Source of the DNA: Stutzerimonas azotifigens
GTDB taxonomy: Bacteria > Pseudomonadota > Gammaproteobacteria > Pseudomonadales > Pseudomonadaceae
Direction: 5' to 3'
Assembly (NCBI RefSeq): GCF_013522725.1
Contig: NZ_JAAMRF010000002.1
Coordinates: forward strand, 372,001 to 436,000
DNA length: 64,000 nucleotides
Position numbers and translations under genes: made by a program. Of this stretch, positions 18,489-28,008 are shown one piece after another (the stretch's first letter is position 1; every line of letters starts with the position of its first letter). The notes below the pieces were generated by a model that was given only the letters and a program-made list of their open reading frames with translations, ran no database searches and was not told the DNA's origin.

Positions 18489-19240
18489 CCCGGCAGCAGC
18501 TTCTGGATGCCCAGTGACAGGCTCACCGCCACCAGCATCAGCGCGAACAGGCGCTGCAGGATGCCGCTGTTCAAGCGCTGGGCCAGTCGGTTACCGGTGA
18601 GTACGCCACAGGCGCCTCCGGCAGCCAGGCCGCCAAGCAGCAACGCCGGCGGATGCGCCCCGCTGAGGTAGATCAGGAAGCCACCGCCGCTGACCAGCGC
18701 GATCACACCCATCGAGGTCGCCATGGCGCTGAGCAGCGGCAGCGGGGTGAACCAGAGCAAGGCCGGCACGATGAGAAAGCCGCCACCGACCCCCATCAGG
18801 CCGGACAGCACACCCACGCCCAGGCCGATAAGTACCAGTGAGCCAGTGCGTTCGTGCTCGACGACCCGTGCCGGCAGGCTGGCGCCACGCCACATGCGGC
18901 GGGCCGACCAGAGCACCAGCAGACAGAACGCGACGATCAGCGCCTTTTCCGGGACGAAGCGCCCGAGCCATTGACCCAACGCATTGCCGGGCAGCCCGAA
19001 GACCACCAGCAGCATCAACGGGCGCCAAGCCACTTGGCCCTGAATCGCACGCGGGATGGCGCCGACCAACGCGGACATCGCCACCGCGCCCAGGCTCACG
19101 CCGATCGCGTCGCGCAACGGCAATTGCAAACTGAGCAGCAGGGGCAGGGCGACCAGCGAGCCGCCAGCGCCGGTCAGGCCGAGCAGCAAGCCCAGGACCA
19201 AGCCGATGCCGAGCGCCTCGATCAGCAGCAACTCCATCAA
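18485..19240 (-). CDS. TauE/SafE family sulfite/organic anion exporter-like permease
   Basis: 251 residues with about eight hydrophobic helices. The two internal repeats GLLLGLTGAGGSLVALPLL and GVLSGLMGVGGGFLIVPALL are the glycine-rich signatures of TauE/SafE (former DUF81). Family members export sulfite, sulfoacetate or other small anions; the substrate here is unassigned. Single gene between convergent DUF1127 and upstream mnmC. The 210 bp upstream of it show no recognisable element. Confidence 0.83.
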   Translation of the reverse strand: MMELLLIEALGIGLVLGLLLGLTGAGGSLVALPLLLSLQLPLRDAIGVSLGAVAMSALVGAIPRAIQGQVAWRPLMLLVVFGLPGNALGQWLGRFVPEKALIVAFCLLVLWSARRMWRGASLPARVVEHERTGSLVLIGLGVGVLSGLMGVGGGFLIVPALLWFTPLPLLSAMATSMGVIALVSGGGFLIYLSGAHPPALLLGGLAAGGACGVLTGNRLAQRLNSGILQRLFALMLVAVSLSLGIQKLLPG

Positions 19241-19450
19241 ATCGAACCGTATGGGCAGGGGAGGATTCGGCCAGTGTCCGTGCCGCCTTCAGCGGGAGAG
19301 GCGAGGGGATGAAGCGCTTCGCTCATGGGCGTCCTTGATTGGCGTTGGGCAGCGAGGATCCGTACCGGTTGGACATTATGGAGGCCGCTGAGACTGGAAT
19401 GTTCGTATCCACGGCGGTTTCTGTTCTGTGGCCGCCACTGCGCGGGGCGC

Positions 19451-21424
19451 TCAGCCTCTGATCGCCTTGCGCAGAAGGAAGCGGTTGGGGTGGCAGGCCT
19501 CGGCCACTTCGCGCGGAAGCGGCAGCGGATCACCATCGATCCAGGCCGCCAACAGTTCGCCTGAAAGGGGCGCGGTGATCAGACCGCGCGAGCCGTGCGC
19601 GGTATTGACGAAAAGACCCTTGTGCCAGGGGCAAGCGGCCTCGGGTATCTGCCGGGCATCCTTGCGCAGTACCGCATAGGTTTCGGCGAAGCCTTCGGCC
19701 TCTGCCAGAGGCCCGATGATCGGCAGATAATCGGGGCTGGTGCAGCGAAAGGCGACGCGCCCTTCGAGCCCGGCGAGCGGTCGCTCGTCCAGCTGCAGGC
19801 GCTGATAAAGGTCGGGCGAGATCGCCGCCAGCATGTCCAGATTGGAGCGGTGCTCGGCGTCGCTGGGCTCGAGGCCCGTCTGCTGGAAGTCGAAGCTGGC
19901 ACCGAGGGTGTGCTCGTCTCTCCAGGCCGGAGCGATATAGCCCTCGCCGCAGAGTACGGTCCGTAGCGCTGCGCTGCGCTCGGTGACGGGCAGGCGAGTG
20001 ATCTGCCCACGGATGCGCTTTAGCGGCACCCAGGCACTCTGCTCGAAACGCGCCACGTCTGCCGCGCCGGCCAGCACCACCACCGGTGCCTCGGCGAGCA
20101 ACCGGTCGCCTACACGCGCCTGCCAGAGGTCGCCGTGACGTTGCAGCTGCAAGGCTTCGCAGTGGGTGAGCAATTCGATGGAAGGGTGATTCGCCAGCTG
20201 GCGCGCCAGTGCCGGTGGGTGCACCCAGCCAGCGCTGGGGTAGTACAGCCCGCCACAGGGAAGGTCGAGCCCACTTAGCGCTTCGGCTTGCGTGCGATCC
20301 AGCGGTTGCAACAGACCGGGGAAGGCGGTGGCGAGCTTGGCCTGGCGCGTGCGCTCTTTCTCATCGAACGCCAGCTGCAGGACGCCGCAATCATCCCACT
20401 CCAGCCCTCGCGTCAGCCGTTCGAGCAGACGCCGGGTGTAGCCGAACCCACTGACGATCAACTGGGACAGCGCAGTGCCATGTGCCGACAGTTTCAGATA
20501 GAGCACGCCCTGGGGATTGCCCGAACCTTCTCTGGCCACCGCCGCGTGCCGCTCCAGTAGCGTCACCTGCCAACCGCGCGCCGCCAGGCTGGCCGCGCTC
20601 GCGCAGCCCGCCAGCCCGGCGCCGATCACCAGGGCCTTGCGCGCGCCCTGATGGGGATCGGGCCGCGCGTACCAGGGAGGGAAAGCCACACGCGACGTGT
20701 CCACGAATCGCCCGCTGAGCATCTCCCATTTCGTGCCGAAGCCCGGCACGCGTCGCACGGCGAAACCCGCCTCCACCAGCGCGCGCCGCACCACGCCAGC
20801 ACTGGTGAAGGTGGCGAGCGTCGTCTCCGGGGAGGACAGCCGCGCCAGTTCGGCGAACAGCGGCGGCTGCCACATCTGCGGGTTCTTCGCCGGCGCGAAG
20901 CCATCGAGGAACCAGGCGTCGACGCGCGCATGCAGGCGCGCCAGGCATTCGGTGGCGTCGCCCACCAGCAGCGTCAGGGTGACCCGGCCGCCCTCGAGGG
21001 TGAATTGCTGAAAGCCGGGGTGTATCGCCACGTACTGCTCGATCAAGGCGCCCGAATAGGGCGCCAGATCCGGCCACAGGCTCAGGGCCCGGCTGAGATC
21101 GTCGCGGGTCAGCGGATGTTTTTCGACACTGATGAAGTGCAGGCGCGCATCGGCCGGCGCGGTACGCTCGAACAGCTGCCAGGCGCAGAGGAAGTTCAGC
21201 CCGGTACCGAAACCGGTCTCGCCGATCACCAGCGAGCGCCCGGGCGCGAGTGCGGCGAAGCGCTGCGCCAGGGCGTTGGGCTCGAGGAACACGTGCCGCG
21301 TTTCGTCCACTCCGCAGCTGCGGGAAAAGTACACATCCCCATACTGGCGCGACTGCGGTACGCCGTTTTCGTCCCATTCGAGCTCGGCGTGCTGGAATCC
21401 GGGAGAGGCGGGGCGGTCGGACAT
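19451..21424 (-). CDS. mnmC: Bifunctional tRNA wobble-uridine enzyme MnmC (MnmD + FAD oxidoreductase)
   Basis: 657 residues from MSDRPASPGFQHAELEWDENG; an in-frame ATG 5 codons upstream has no room for a ribosome site. The N-terminal MnmD domain has GETGFGTGLNFL (SAM binding) and WFLDGFAPAKNPQMW. The C-terminal half starts with an FAD fold (ALVIGAGLAGCASAASLA, about residue 260) and ends with GSRGLITAPLSGELLA. The oxidoreductase half converts cmnm5(s2)U34 to nm5(s2)U34 and the MnmD half methylates that to mnm5(s2)U34 in tRNA. Divergent from the polyphosphate gene. Confidence 0.95.
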   Translation of the reverse strand: MSDRPASPGFQHAELEWDENGVPQSRQYGDVYFSRSCGVDETRHVFLEPNALAQRFAALAPGRSLVIGETGFGTGLNFLCAWQLFERTAPADARLHFISVEKHPLTRDDLSRALSLWPDLAPYSGALIEQYVAIHPGFQQFTLEGGRVTLTLLVGDATECLARLHARVDAWFLDGFAPAKNPQMWQPPLFAELARLSSPETTLATFTSAGVVRRALVEAGFAVRRVPGFGTKWEMLSGRFVDTSRVAFPPWYARPDPHQGARKALVIGAGLAGCASAASLAARGWQVTLLERHAAVAREGSGNPQGVLYLKLSAHGTALSQLIVSGFGYTRRLLERLTRGLEWDDCGVLQLAFDEKERTRQAKLATAFPGLLQPLDRTQAEALSGLDLPCGGLYYPSAGWVHPPALARQLANHPSIELLTHCEALQLQRHGDLWQARVGDRLLAEAPVVVLAGAADVARFEQSAWVPLKRIRGQITRLPVTERSAALRTVLCGEGYIAPAWRDEHTLGASFDFQQTGLEPSDAEHRSNLDMLAAISPDLYQRLQLDERPLAGLEGRVAFRCTSPDYLPIIGPLAEAEGFAETYAVLRKDARQIPEAACPWHKGLFVNTAHGSRGLITAPLSGELLAAWIDGDPLPLPREVAEACHPNRFLLRKAIRG

Positions 21425-21503
21425 AGGTAATGGCATCCTCGTGGGGGGCTGCAATTCTAGAGTCATTCGCGCCGGATGGGCACGAAGCCGTTGGGAGAGT
21501 CAG

Positions 21504-22985
21504 ATGTTCGAATCCGCGGAGGTCGGTCACACGATCGACAAGGCAACCTACGACGCCGAAGTACCGGCGCTACGCGAGGCGCTGCTGGAAGCGCAGTACC
21601 AGCTCAAGGAGCAGGCGCGCTTCCCCGTGCTTATTCTCATCAACGGCATCGAGGGTGCCGGCAAGGGCGAGACGGTGAAGCTGCTCAGCGAGTGGATGGA
21701 TCCGCGCCTGATCCGGGTCGACAGTTTCGATGTGCGCAGCGACGAGGAGCTGGCCCATCCACCCAGCTGGCGTTACTGGCGCAAACTGCCGCCCAAGGGA
21801 CGCATGGGGGTGTTCTTCGGCAACTGGTACAGCCAGATGCTACAGGACCGCGTCCACGGCAAGATCAAGGACAGCGAGCTGGAGCTAGCGCTGGGGCGTG
21901 CCGAGCGCATGGAACGCATGCTCTGCGACGAAGGCACATTGATCTTCAAGCTCTGGTTCCATCTTTCCAAGCAGCAGATGAAGGCGCGGCTGGAAACCCT
22001 CGAGGCCGATCCGCTGCACAGCTGGCGGATCAGCCCGCTGGACTGGCAGCAATCGAAAACCTACGACAAGTTCGTTCGCCACGGTGAGCACGTGCTGCGC
22101 CGCAGCAGCCGCGAATACGCACCCTGGTACGTCATCGACGGCTCCGACGAGCGCTATCGCAGCCTAACGGTCGGGCGGATCCTGCTCGAGGGCCTGCAGG
22201 CGGCCTTGGCCGACAACCGGCGCGCGAGCCAGCCGCCGCATGCCGCGCCGATGGTGGCCGCCTTTGAAGGGCCGACCCTGCTCGACAGGCTGGACCTGAG
22301 CCAATCGCTCTCCAAGGTCGCTTACAAGCAGCAACTGATCGAGGAGCAGGCGCGGCTCTCCCGGTTGTTTCGCGAGCCCCGGCTGCGGGAACGCGCGGTG
22401 GTGGCGGTCTTCGAAGGTCACGATGCGGCGGGCAAGGGCGGGGCGATACGACGGATCACCGGAGCGCTCGATCCACGCATGTATCGGATCGTTCCGGTAT
22501 CGGCGCCCAGTGAGGACGAACGCGCGCAACCCTGGCTGTGGCGCTTCTGGCGCAACGTTCCGGAGCGCGGCAATTTCACCATTTTCGATCGTTCCTGGTA
22601 CGGGCGCGTGCTGGTCGAGCGGGTCGAGGGTTTCTGCTCGCCTGCCGACTGGCTGCGTGCCTACGACGAGATCAATGATTTCGAAGAGCAGCTGGTCGAG
22701 GCGGGCATCGTCGTGGTGAAGTTTTGGCTGTCGGTCGATCCGGACGAGCAGCTGGCCCGCTTTCAGGCCCGTGAAGAGAACCCGATCAAACGCTTCAAGA
22801 TCACCGAGGAGGACTGGCGCAATCGCGAGAAGCTGGGCGATTACAACCTGGCCGTCAGCGACATGGTCGACCGTACCAGTACCGAAATCGCGCCCTGGAC
22901 GATGGTTGAAGCCAATGACAAGCGATTCGCCCGGATCAAGGTGCTGCGCACGCTGAACGAAGCGCTCGAGCGGGCTCTCGACTGA
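21504..22985 (+). CDS. pap: Polyphosphate:AMP phosphotransferase (two-domain PPK2)
   Basis: 493 residues from MFESAEVGHTIDK, with GGGAGA upstream; the frame is open far upstream, but that part is antisense to mnmC. Two tandem PPK2 domains: the first with GIEGAGKGE (about 50) but a degenerate partner motif (FFGNWYSQ), the second with GHDAAGKGG (about 310) and an intact DRSWYGRV. This matches class II PPK2/PAP, in which the C-terminal domain is the catalytic one. It makes ADP from AMP and polyphosphate in the cytoplasm. A thiolase gene follows, as in P. aeruginosa. Confidence 0.93.
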   Translation: MFESAEVGHTIDKATYDAEVPALREALLEAQYQLKEQARFPVLILINGIEGAGKGETVKLLSEWMDPRLIRVDSFDVRSDEELAHPPSWRYWRKLPPKGRMGVFFGNWYSQMLQDRVHGKIKDSELELALGRAERMERMLCDEGTLIFKLWFHLSKQQMKARLETLEADPLHSWRISPLDWQQSKTYDKFVRHGEHVLRRSSREYAPWYVIDGSDERYRSLTVGRILLEGLQAALADNRRASQPPHAAPMVAAFEGPTLLDRLDLSQSLSKVAYKQQLIEEQARLSRLFREPRLRERAVVAVFEGHDAAGKGGAIRRITGALDPRMYRIVPVSAPSEDERAQPWLWRFWRNVPERGNFTIFDRSWYGRVLVERVEGFCSPADWLRAYDEINDFEEQLVEAGIVVVKFWLSVDPDEQLARFQAREENPIKRFKITEEDWRNREKLGDYNLAVSDMVDRTSTEIAPWTMVEANDKRFARIKVLRTLNEALERALD

Positions 22986-23002
22986 GTCGTGGCTCCCGAT
23001 GG

Positions 23003-23025
23003 CCATTCATATATGGCTTGAATGG
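23003..23025. promoter_or_regulatory. Inverted repeat upstream of the thiolase gene
   Basis: CCATTCA (23003-23009) and TGAATGG (23019-23025) flank an AT-rich 9-base centre, about 70 bp before the thiolase ATG. No T-run follows, so an operator is more likely than a terminator. No cognate regulator is evident nearby. Confidence 0.35.
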
Positions 23026-23093
23026 TCATCGCCCGCCCGGCGAGCACGCGCTTATGCTGATCATCACTCCTAACAAGAACTCCGAGGTGTGCC

Positions 23094-24278
23094 ATGCGCG
23101 AAGTGGTAATCGTCGACAGCGTTCGGACCGGCCTGGCCAAGTCCTTTCGCGGCAAATTCAACATGACCCGTCCCGATGACATGGCGGCCCATTGCGTCGA
23201 CGCCCTGCTGGCGCGCAATGATCTCGATCCGGCGCTGGTGGAGGACTGCATCGTCGGTGCCGGCTCCAACGAAGGCGCGCAGGGCCACAACATCGGGCGC
23301 AACGTGGCGGTGCTGTCGGGCCTGGGGATTCAGACCGCCGGCATGACGTTGAACCGCTTCTGCTCGTCCGGTTTGCAGACGATCGCCATCGCCGCGAACC
23401 AGATCGCCTCCGGTTGCAGCGACATCATCATCGCTGGCGGCGTCGAGTCCATCACCCTGACGGCCAAGAGCCGTAACACCGAAAACCTGGTCAATCCGAT
23501 CCTGCAGGAGCGCGCGCCTGGCCTCTATCACACCATGGGACAGACGGCCGAGGCGGTCGCCCGGCGTTACAACGTCACTCGCGAGCAGCAGGACCGTTTC
23601 GCGCTGCAGAGCCAGCAGCGCACGGCGCGTGCCCAGGCCGAAGGGTTGTTCGACGACGAAATCGTGCCGATGAGCGTCCGGTACGTGGTCGAGGACAAGG
23701 CCACCGGGGAGAAGAAGATTCTCGAAGGCGTGGTAGACCGTGACGACTGCAACCGCCCGGACACCACCTACGAAAGCCTGGCCGGCCTCAAGCCGGTGTT
23801 CGCCGAAGACGGCTCGGTGACGGCCGGCAACGCCTCGCAGCTCTCCGATGGCGCTTCGATGACCTTGGTGATGAGCCTGGACAAGGCCCTCGAGCTCGGT
23901 CTCAAACCGCGCGCCTTCTTCCGCGGGTTCACCGTGGCCGGCTGTGAACCCGACGAGATGGGAATCGGGCCGGTGTTCTCGGTGCCGCGGCTGCTCAAGG
24001 CCAAGGGCCTGAATATCGACGATATCGACCTCTGGGAGCTCAACGAGGCCTTCGCGTCGCAATGCCTGTACTGCCGAGATACGCTCGGGATCGACAACGA
24101 GAAGTACAACGTCAATGGTGGCTCGATCTCCATCGGCCATCCGTTCGGCATGACCGGGTCGCGCACCACGGGCCACTTGGTACGTGAGCTTCAGCGGCGG
24201 AATCTGCGATACGGCGTGGTGACCATGTGCGTCGGCGGCGGCATGGGCGCCTCGGGTCTGTTCGAAGCGGTGCGCTGA
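23094..24278 (+). CDS. Acetyl-CoA C-acyltransferase (thiolase)
   Basis: 394 residues, the usual thiolase length. The acyl-accepting Cys is in NRFCSSGLQT (about residue 91), the catalytic His in GHPFGMTGSR and the second Cys in MCVGGGMGASGLFE. Thiolases cleave 3-ketoacyl-CoA with CoA or run the reverse condensation. There is no fadB partner next to it, so it is probably a stand-alone degradative thiolase. A terminator follows immediately. Confidence 0.9.
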   Translation: MREVVIVDSVRTGLAKSFRGKFNMTRPDDMAAHCVDALLARNDLDPALVEDCIVGAGSNEGAQGHNIGRNVAVLSGLGIQTAGMTLNRFCSSGLQTIAIAANQIASGCSDIIIAGGVESITLTAKSRNTENLVNPILQERAPGLYHTMGQTAEAVARRYNVTREQQDRFALQSQQRTARAQAEGLFDDEIVPMSVRYVVEDKATGEKKILEGVVDRDDCNRPDTTYESLAGLKPVFAEDGSVTAGNASQLSDGASMTLVMSLDKALELGLKPRAFFRGFTVAGCEPDEMGIGPVFSVPRLLKAKGLNIDDIDLWELNEAFASQCLYCRDTLGIDNEKYNVNGGSISIGHPFGMTGSRTTGHLVRELQRRNLRYGVVTMCVGGGMGASGLFEAVR

Positions 24279-24296
24279 GTTTTACCGCTGTTGGGA

Positions 24297-24318
24297 ACCC
24301 GCGCCTGGCGCGGGTTTT
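24297..24318 (+). terminator. Rho-independent terminator after the thiolase gene
   Basis: ACCCGCG (24297-24303) pairs with CGCGGGT (24309-24315) around a 5-base loop, followed by TTT. It begins 18 bp after the thiolase stop. Confidence 0.85.
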
Positions 24319-24452
24319 CTTCATCTGCGGCCAGGCGAGCCGTACAGTATCGGATGCAAAAGGTCGCAACTGTGCCTGTGCCGCACCGGTATCCGCTCTA
24401 GAATGCCAGGTCCATGCGGCGTCGCTCCCGGCGCCCCGGTATCGAGGCCCAT

Positions 24453-25412
24453 ATGCATATCTCTTCGGGGCGCTGGCTCTACGGTTTTTCCCTCGCACTG
24501 CTCACCGCCTTTCTCTGGGGCGTTCTCCCGGTCAAGCTCAAGCAGGTCTTGCAGGTGATGGATCCGGTGACCGTAACTTGGTATCGCTTGCTGGTCGCCG
24601 GCAGCGTCCTGCTGGCCTTCCTTGCCGCGACACGGCGGCTGCCCTCGTTCCGGCCGCTCGGCCGCAACGGCCTGGCCCTTGTGCTGCTGGCCGTCTGCGG
24701 CCTGACCACCAACTACGTGCTCTACCTGATGGGCCTCAACCTACTGACGCCAGGTACCACGCAACTGGTGCTCCAGGTGGCACCGATCCTGCTGCTGCTC
24801 AGCAGCCTGGTAATCTTCAAGGAACGTTTCAGCCTCGGTCAGGGGCTGGGGTTGCTGGTGCTGCTGGCCGGCTTCGCGCTGTTCTTCAATGAGCGTTTGA
24901 TCGAGCTCTTCTCCTCGCTTGGCGCTTACACGCTCGGGGTGCTGACCGTACTGGCGGCGGCCGCCTGCTGGGCTTTTTACGGCCTGGCCCAGAAGCAGCT
25001 GCTGACGGCCTGGAATTCGGTGCAGGTGATGATGGTGATCTACCTGTCCTGCACCGCGCTGCTGACATTCTGGGCGCATCCGCTGCAACTGCTGGAGCTG
25101 AGTCCCTTGCAGGGCTGGTTGCTGGCGGCCTGTTGCCTGAACACGCTGGTCGGGTATGGCGCGTTCGCCGAAGCCCTCGCGCACTGGGAGGCGTCGAAGG
25201 TCAGCGCGACCCTGGCGGTGCAGCCATTGTTCACCTTCGGCGCGGTAGCCGTTGCGTCGCTGCTATGGCCGAGCTACGTGCAGCCCGAAGAGATCAACTG
25301 GGTCGGCTACCTGGGTGCCTTTCTGGTGATGGCCGGCTCGGCCATCACTGCGCTCGGGCCGTCGTTGCTGGCCAGCTGGCGCGCGCGCAAGGCCACGCCA
25401 CTGGTGGGCTGA
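24453..25412 (+). CDS. DMT/EamA family transporter
   Basis: 319 residues from MHISSGRWLYGFSLALL; an upstream in-frame ATG at 24414 lacks a ribosome site, whereas GAGG precedes this one. About ten hydrophobic helices in two EamA repeats; FLWGVLPVKLKQ in the first repeat is characteristic. These carriers export amino acids or other small metabolites; the substrate is unknown. Convergent with fumC. Confidence 0.8.
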   Translation: MHISSGRWLYGFSLALLTAFLWGVLPVKLKQVLQVMDPVTVTWYRLLVAGSVLLAFLAATRRLPSFRPLGRNGLALVLLAVCGLTTNYVLYLMGLNLLTPGTTQLVLQVAPILLLLSSLVIFKERFSLGQGLGLLVLLAGFALFFNERLIELFSSLGAYTLGVLTVLAAAACWAFYGLAQKQLLTAWNSVQVMMVIYLSCTALLTFWAHPLQLLELSPLQGWLLAACCLNTLVGYGAFAEALAHWEASKVSATLAVQPLFTFGAVAVASLLWPSYVQPEEINWVGYLGAFLVMAGSAITALGPSLLASWRARKATPLVG

Positions 25413-25431
25413 GCGGGCAGGGTGCCCGCTC
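25411..25431. terminator. Hairpin between convergent DMT carrier and fumC genes
   Basis: GAGCGGGCA and TGCCCGCTC form a 9-bp stem with a GGG loop, starting at the carrier's stop codon and ending 7 bp before the fumC stop. It has no T-run, so it may be a weak bidirectional terminator. Confidence 0.45.
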
Positions 25432-25437
25432 GGGCGC

Positions 25438-26832
25438 TCAGGCGCCCTTGCCGGGCTCGAGCATGGTTTCAGGGCGCACCCACTGATCGAACTGCTCGTC
25501 GGTCAGGTGGCCAAGCGCTAGCGCCGCCTCACGCAGAGTCTTGCCTTCCCCATACGCCTTCTTGGCGATTTCAGCCGCCTTGTCGTAGCCGATATGGGGA
25601 TTCAGCGCGGTGACCAGCATCAGCCCACGCTCCAGGTGCTCGGCCATCCGCTCGGCGTCCGGCTCCATGCCGATCACGCAGTGGGTGTTGAAGTTGCGGC
25701 AACCGTCGGCCAGCAGGCGAATCGATTGCAGCACGTTATGAATGATCACCGGCTTGAACACGTTCAGCTGCAAGTGGCCCTGACTGGCTGCAAAGCCGAC
25801 AGTCGTGTCGTTACCCATCACCTGACAGGCGAGCATCGACAGCGCTTCGGATTGGGTCGGGTTGACCTTGCCCGGCATGATCGAGCTGCCCGGTTCGTTG
25901 GCCGGCAGCTTCACCTCGGCAAACCCGGCACGCGGGCCGGAACCAAGCAGGCGCAAGTCGTTGGCGAGCTTCATTAGCGCCACGGCGAGGGTCTTCAGGG
26001 CACCGGAAAGCGCGACCAGCGGCTCATGGCCCGACAGTGCGGCGAACTTGTTTGGCGCCGAGACGAAGGGCAGTCCCGACAGGGCCGCGAGTTCGGCAGC
26101 GATGGCTTCGGAGAAGCCATGCGGCGAGTTGAGGCCGGTGCCTACCGCGGTGCCGCCCTGGGCCAGTTCATATACCGCCGGCAGCGCGTTACGGATGGCC
26201 CGCTCGGCAATGTCGAGCTGAGCGACGAAGGCCGACAGCTCCTGGCCGAAGGTCACCGGGGTGGCGTCCATCATGTGGGTGCGTCCGGTCTTCACCAGCC
26301 GGCTGTGACGTGCCGCCTGCTCGGCCAGGCCGCCGGACAGCTCGGCGATGGCCGGCAGCAGCTGCTCGTGCACGGCTTTGGCGGTGGCGATGTGCATGGC
26401 CGTCGGGAAGCAATCGTTGGAGCTCTGGGCCCGGTTGACGTGGTCGTTCGGGTGCACCGGGCTCTTGCCGCCGCGCACGTTCCCGGCCAGCTCATTGGCA
26501 CGCCCGGCGATGACCTCGTTGACGTTCATGTTGCTTTGGGTGCCGCTGCCGGTCTGCCAGACGACCAGCGGGAACTGCTCGTCGTGTTGCCCGGCGAGCA
26601 CTTCGTCGGCGGCCTGTTCGATCAGGCGGGCAATGTCTGGCGGCAGTTCGCCGATGCGGTCATTGACCCGCGCGGCGGCTTTCTTGATCAGCGCAAGCGC
26701 GTGCAGCACCTGGATCGGCATCCGCTGATCGCCGATTTCGAAGTTGACCAGCGAACGCTGTGTCTGCGCGCCCCAATAAGCGTTTTCCGGGACTTCGACG
26801 GGTCCCAGGCTATCGGTTTCGGTACGTGTCAT
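25438..26832 (-). CDS. fumC: Class II fumarate hydratase FumC
   Basis: 464 residues, standard length. The superfamily signature [13 protein letters not shown] carries the mobile catalytic loop serine, and the substrate-site segments [26 protein letters not shown] and [12 protein letters not shown] are intact. This iron-independent enzyme interconverts fumarate and malate. In P. aeruginosa the equivalent gene sits in an iron-regulated cluster with sodM; here it is alone, and I see no clear Fur box in the 177 bp upstream. Confidence 0.95.
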   Translation of the reverse strand: MTRTETDSLGPVEVPENAYWGAQTQRSLVNFEIGDQRMPIQVLHALALIKKAAARVNDRIGELPPDIARLIEQAADEVLAGQHDEQFPLVVWQTGSGTQSNMNVNEVIAGRANELAGNVRGGKSPVHPNDHVNRAQSSNDCFPTAMHIATAKAVHEQLLPAIAELSGGLAEQAARHSRLVKTGRTHMMDATPVTFGQELSAFVAQLDIAERAIRNALPAVYELAQGGTAVGTGLNSPHGFSEAIAAELAALSGLPFVSAPNKFAALSGHEPLVALSGALKTLAVALMKLANDLRLLGSGPRAGFAEVKLPANEPGSSIMPGKVNPTQSEALSMLACQVMGNDTTVGFAASQGHLQLNVFKPVIIHNVLQSIRLLADGCRNFNTHCVIGMEPDAERMAEHLERGLMLVTALNPHIGYDKAAEIAKKAYGEGKTLREAALALGHLTDEQFDQWVRPETMLEPGKGA

Positions 26833-27009
26833 GGACCTAAGCTCCCGGTTGGATATGGCAGTTTAGGCCGGTATGTGACCGAGCGGTTCCCCTAGGCCCG
26901 GTTGGGATGAGCCCTACCGGCACTCGCCGCACCCCGCCTTGAGGCCTGTCGGGCGAGGGCGTAGAGTGACCCGCCTTGGGCTACCCCTGCCAGAACCGAA
27001 GGAAACCGC

Positions 27010-27510
27010 ATGTCCCGACTGCTCACCCTCATAACCGCCTCGCTGCTGAGCTTCGGCAGCCTTCAGGCCCACGCCGACGCCCGCAGCCACCAGGCCGATG
27101 CCGAACGCTTCCTGCAGATGGTCCAAGCGGACAAGCTCGCCGTGCCGGTGTATGGCCAGGTGCAACAGATGTTCGCCCAGCGCTTCGCCCAGATCGAGGC
27201 GCCGGCCGACAAGCAGGCCACGCTGGAGCGCTACGTCGCCAAGGCCGATGCCGAGCTGGACAAGGCCATCGGCTGGCCCAAGCTCAAGCCCGAGATCGTC
27301 GAGCTCTACACCAGCACCTTCACCGAGCAGGAGCTCAAGGAGCTGATCGCCTTCTACGAGTCGCCGATCGGCAAGAAGATGATGGCGCGTCTGCCAGAGC
27401 TCAACGCCCGCTCGGCGCAGCTGACCCAGGTCAAGCTGGAATCAGCCGTTCCGCCGGTGAACAAGCTGCTCGAAGACATGACTGCCGAACTTCAACCGAA
27501 AAAGCCCTGA
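27010..27510 (+). CDS. DUF2059 exported protein
   Basis: 166 residues. A signal peptide (about 1-22, cleavage after AHA) is followed by a helical domain with the family pattern YTSTFTEQELKELIAFYESPIGKKM. The DUF2059 family is periplasmic and uncharacterised. It lies 13 bp upstream of the BolA gene, and the pair is probably co-transcribed. Confidence 0.8.
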   Translation: MSRLLTLITASLLSFGSLQAHADARSHQADAERFLQMVQADKLAVPVYGQVQQMFAQRFAQIEAPADKQATLERYVAKADAELDKAIGWPKLKPEIVELYTSTFTEQELKELIAFYESPIGKKMMARLPELNARSAQLTQVKLESAVPPVNKLLEDMTAELQPKKP

Positions 27511-27523
27511 CGGAGGCATTGCC

Positions 27524-27835
27524 ATGTCGAAGCGCGACCAGATCGTAGCCGCCCTGCAGGCCATCGAACCGCAGCACCTGGACGTGCTCGATGAAAGCCA
27601 CATGCATAGCCGTGGCCTGGAAACCCACTATAAGGTCGTATTGGTGAGCCCGGTGTTCGACGGACTGAACGCGGTCAAGCGCCACCAGAAGATCTACGCC
27701 ACCCTGGGCGATCTGATGGGGCAGGTCCATGCGCTGGCCTTGCACACCTACACGCCTTCCGAATGGCAGCAGCAGGGCGCGGCGCCCGATTCGCCCACCT
27801 GCCGCGGCGGCAGCAAGCACGACCTGGCCCACTGA
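27524..27835 (+). CDS. BolA family protein
   Basis: 103 residues. The BolA core is visible: LDVLDESHMHSRGLETHYKVVLVSPVFDGL followed by KRHQKIYATLGDLM and HALALHTYTPSEW (segments listed separately in the protein). BolA proteins partner with monothiol glutaredoxins in Fe-S trafficking and also affect gene expression. A GGAGG ribosome site precedes the start. The short tail after PSEW is rich in small residues and has one Cys. Confidence 0.85.
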   Translation: MSKRDQIVAALQAIEPQHLDVLDESHMHSRGLETHYKVVLVSPVFDGLNAVKRHQKIYATLGDLMGQVHALALHTYTPSEWQQQGAAPDSPTCRGGSKHDLAH

Positions 27836-27840
27836 GGCGG

Positions 27841-27861
27841 CGCACCGGGCAATCCGGTGCG
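27841..27861 (+). terminator. Hairpin after the BolA gene
   Basis: CGCACCGG pairs with CCGGTGCG across GCAAT, 5 bp after the BolA stop. A poor T-run means it may act as a weak terminator or a 3' end stabiliser. Confidence 0.45.
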
Positions 27862-28008
27862 ATTCCCAGCGCCGCGCCAGCCAGTGCGCGGCAATCGAGG
27901 CGCAGGACTGCGCCTGGTGCTTTTGCTAGACTGCGCCACCCGCCGGCCAGAGTCGGCACCCGTTGAACCCGGTCCGCCCTTTGCGAGGGCGACCACTGAG
28001 GAAGCCCC

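Noticed and set aside
21132-21503. Upstream extension of the polyphosphate:AMP phosphotransferase frame
   Set aside because: The extra codons lie antisense to mnmC, look unlike PPK2 N-termini, and lack a ribosome site; the start at 21504 gives the family's normal length.
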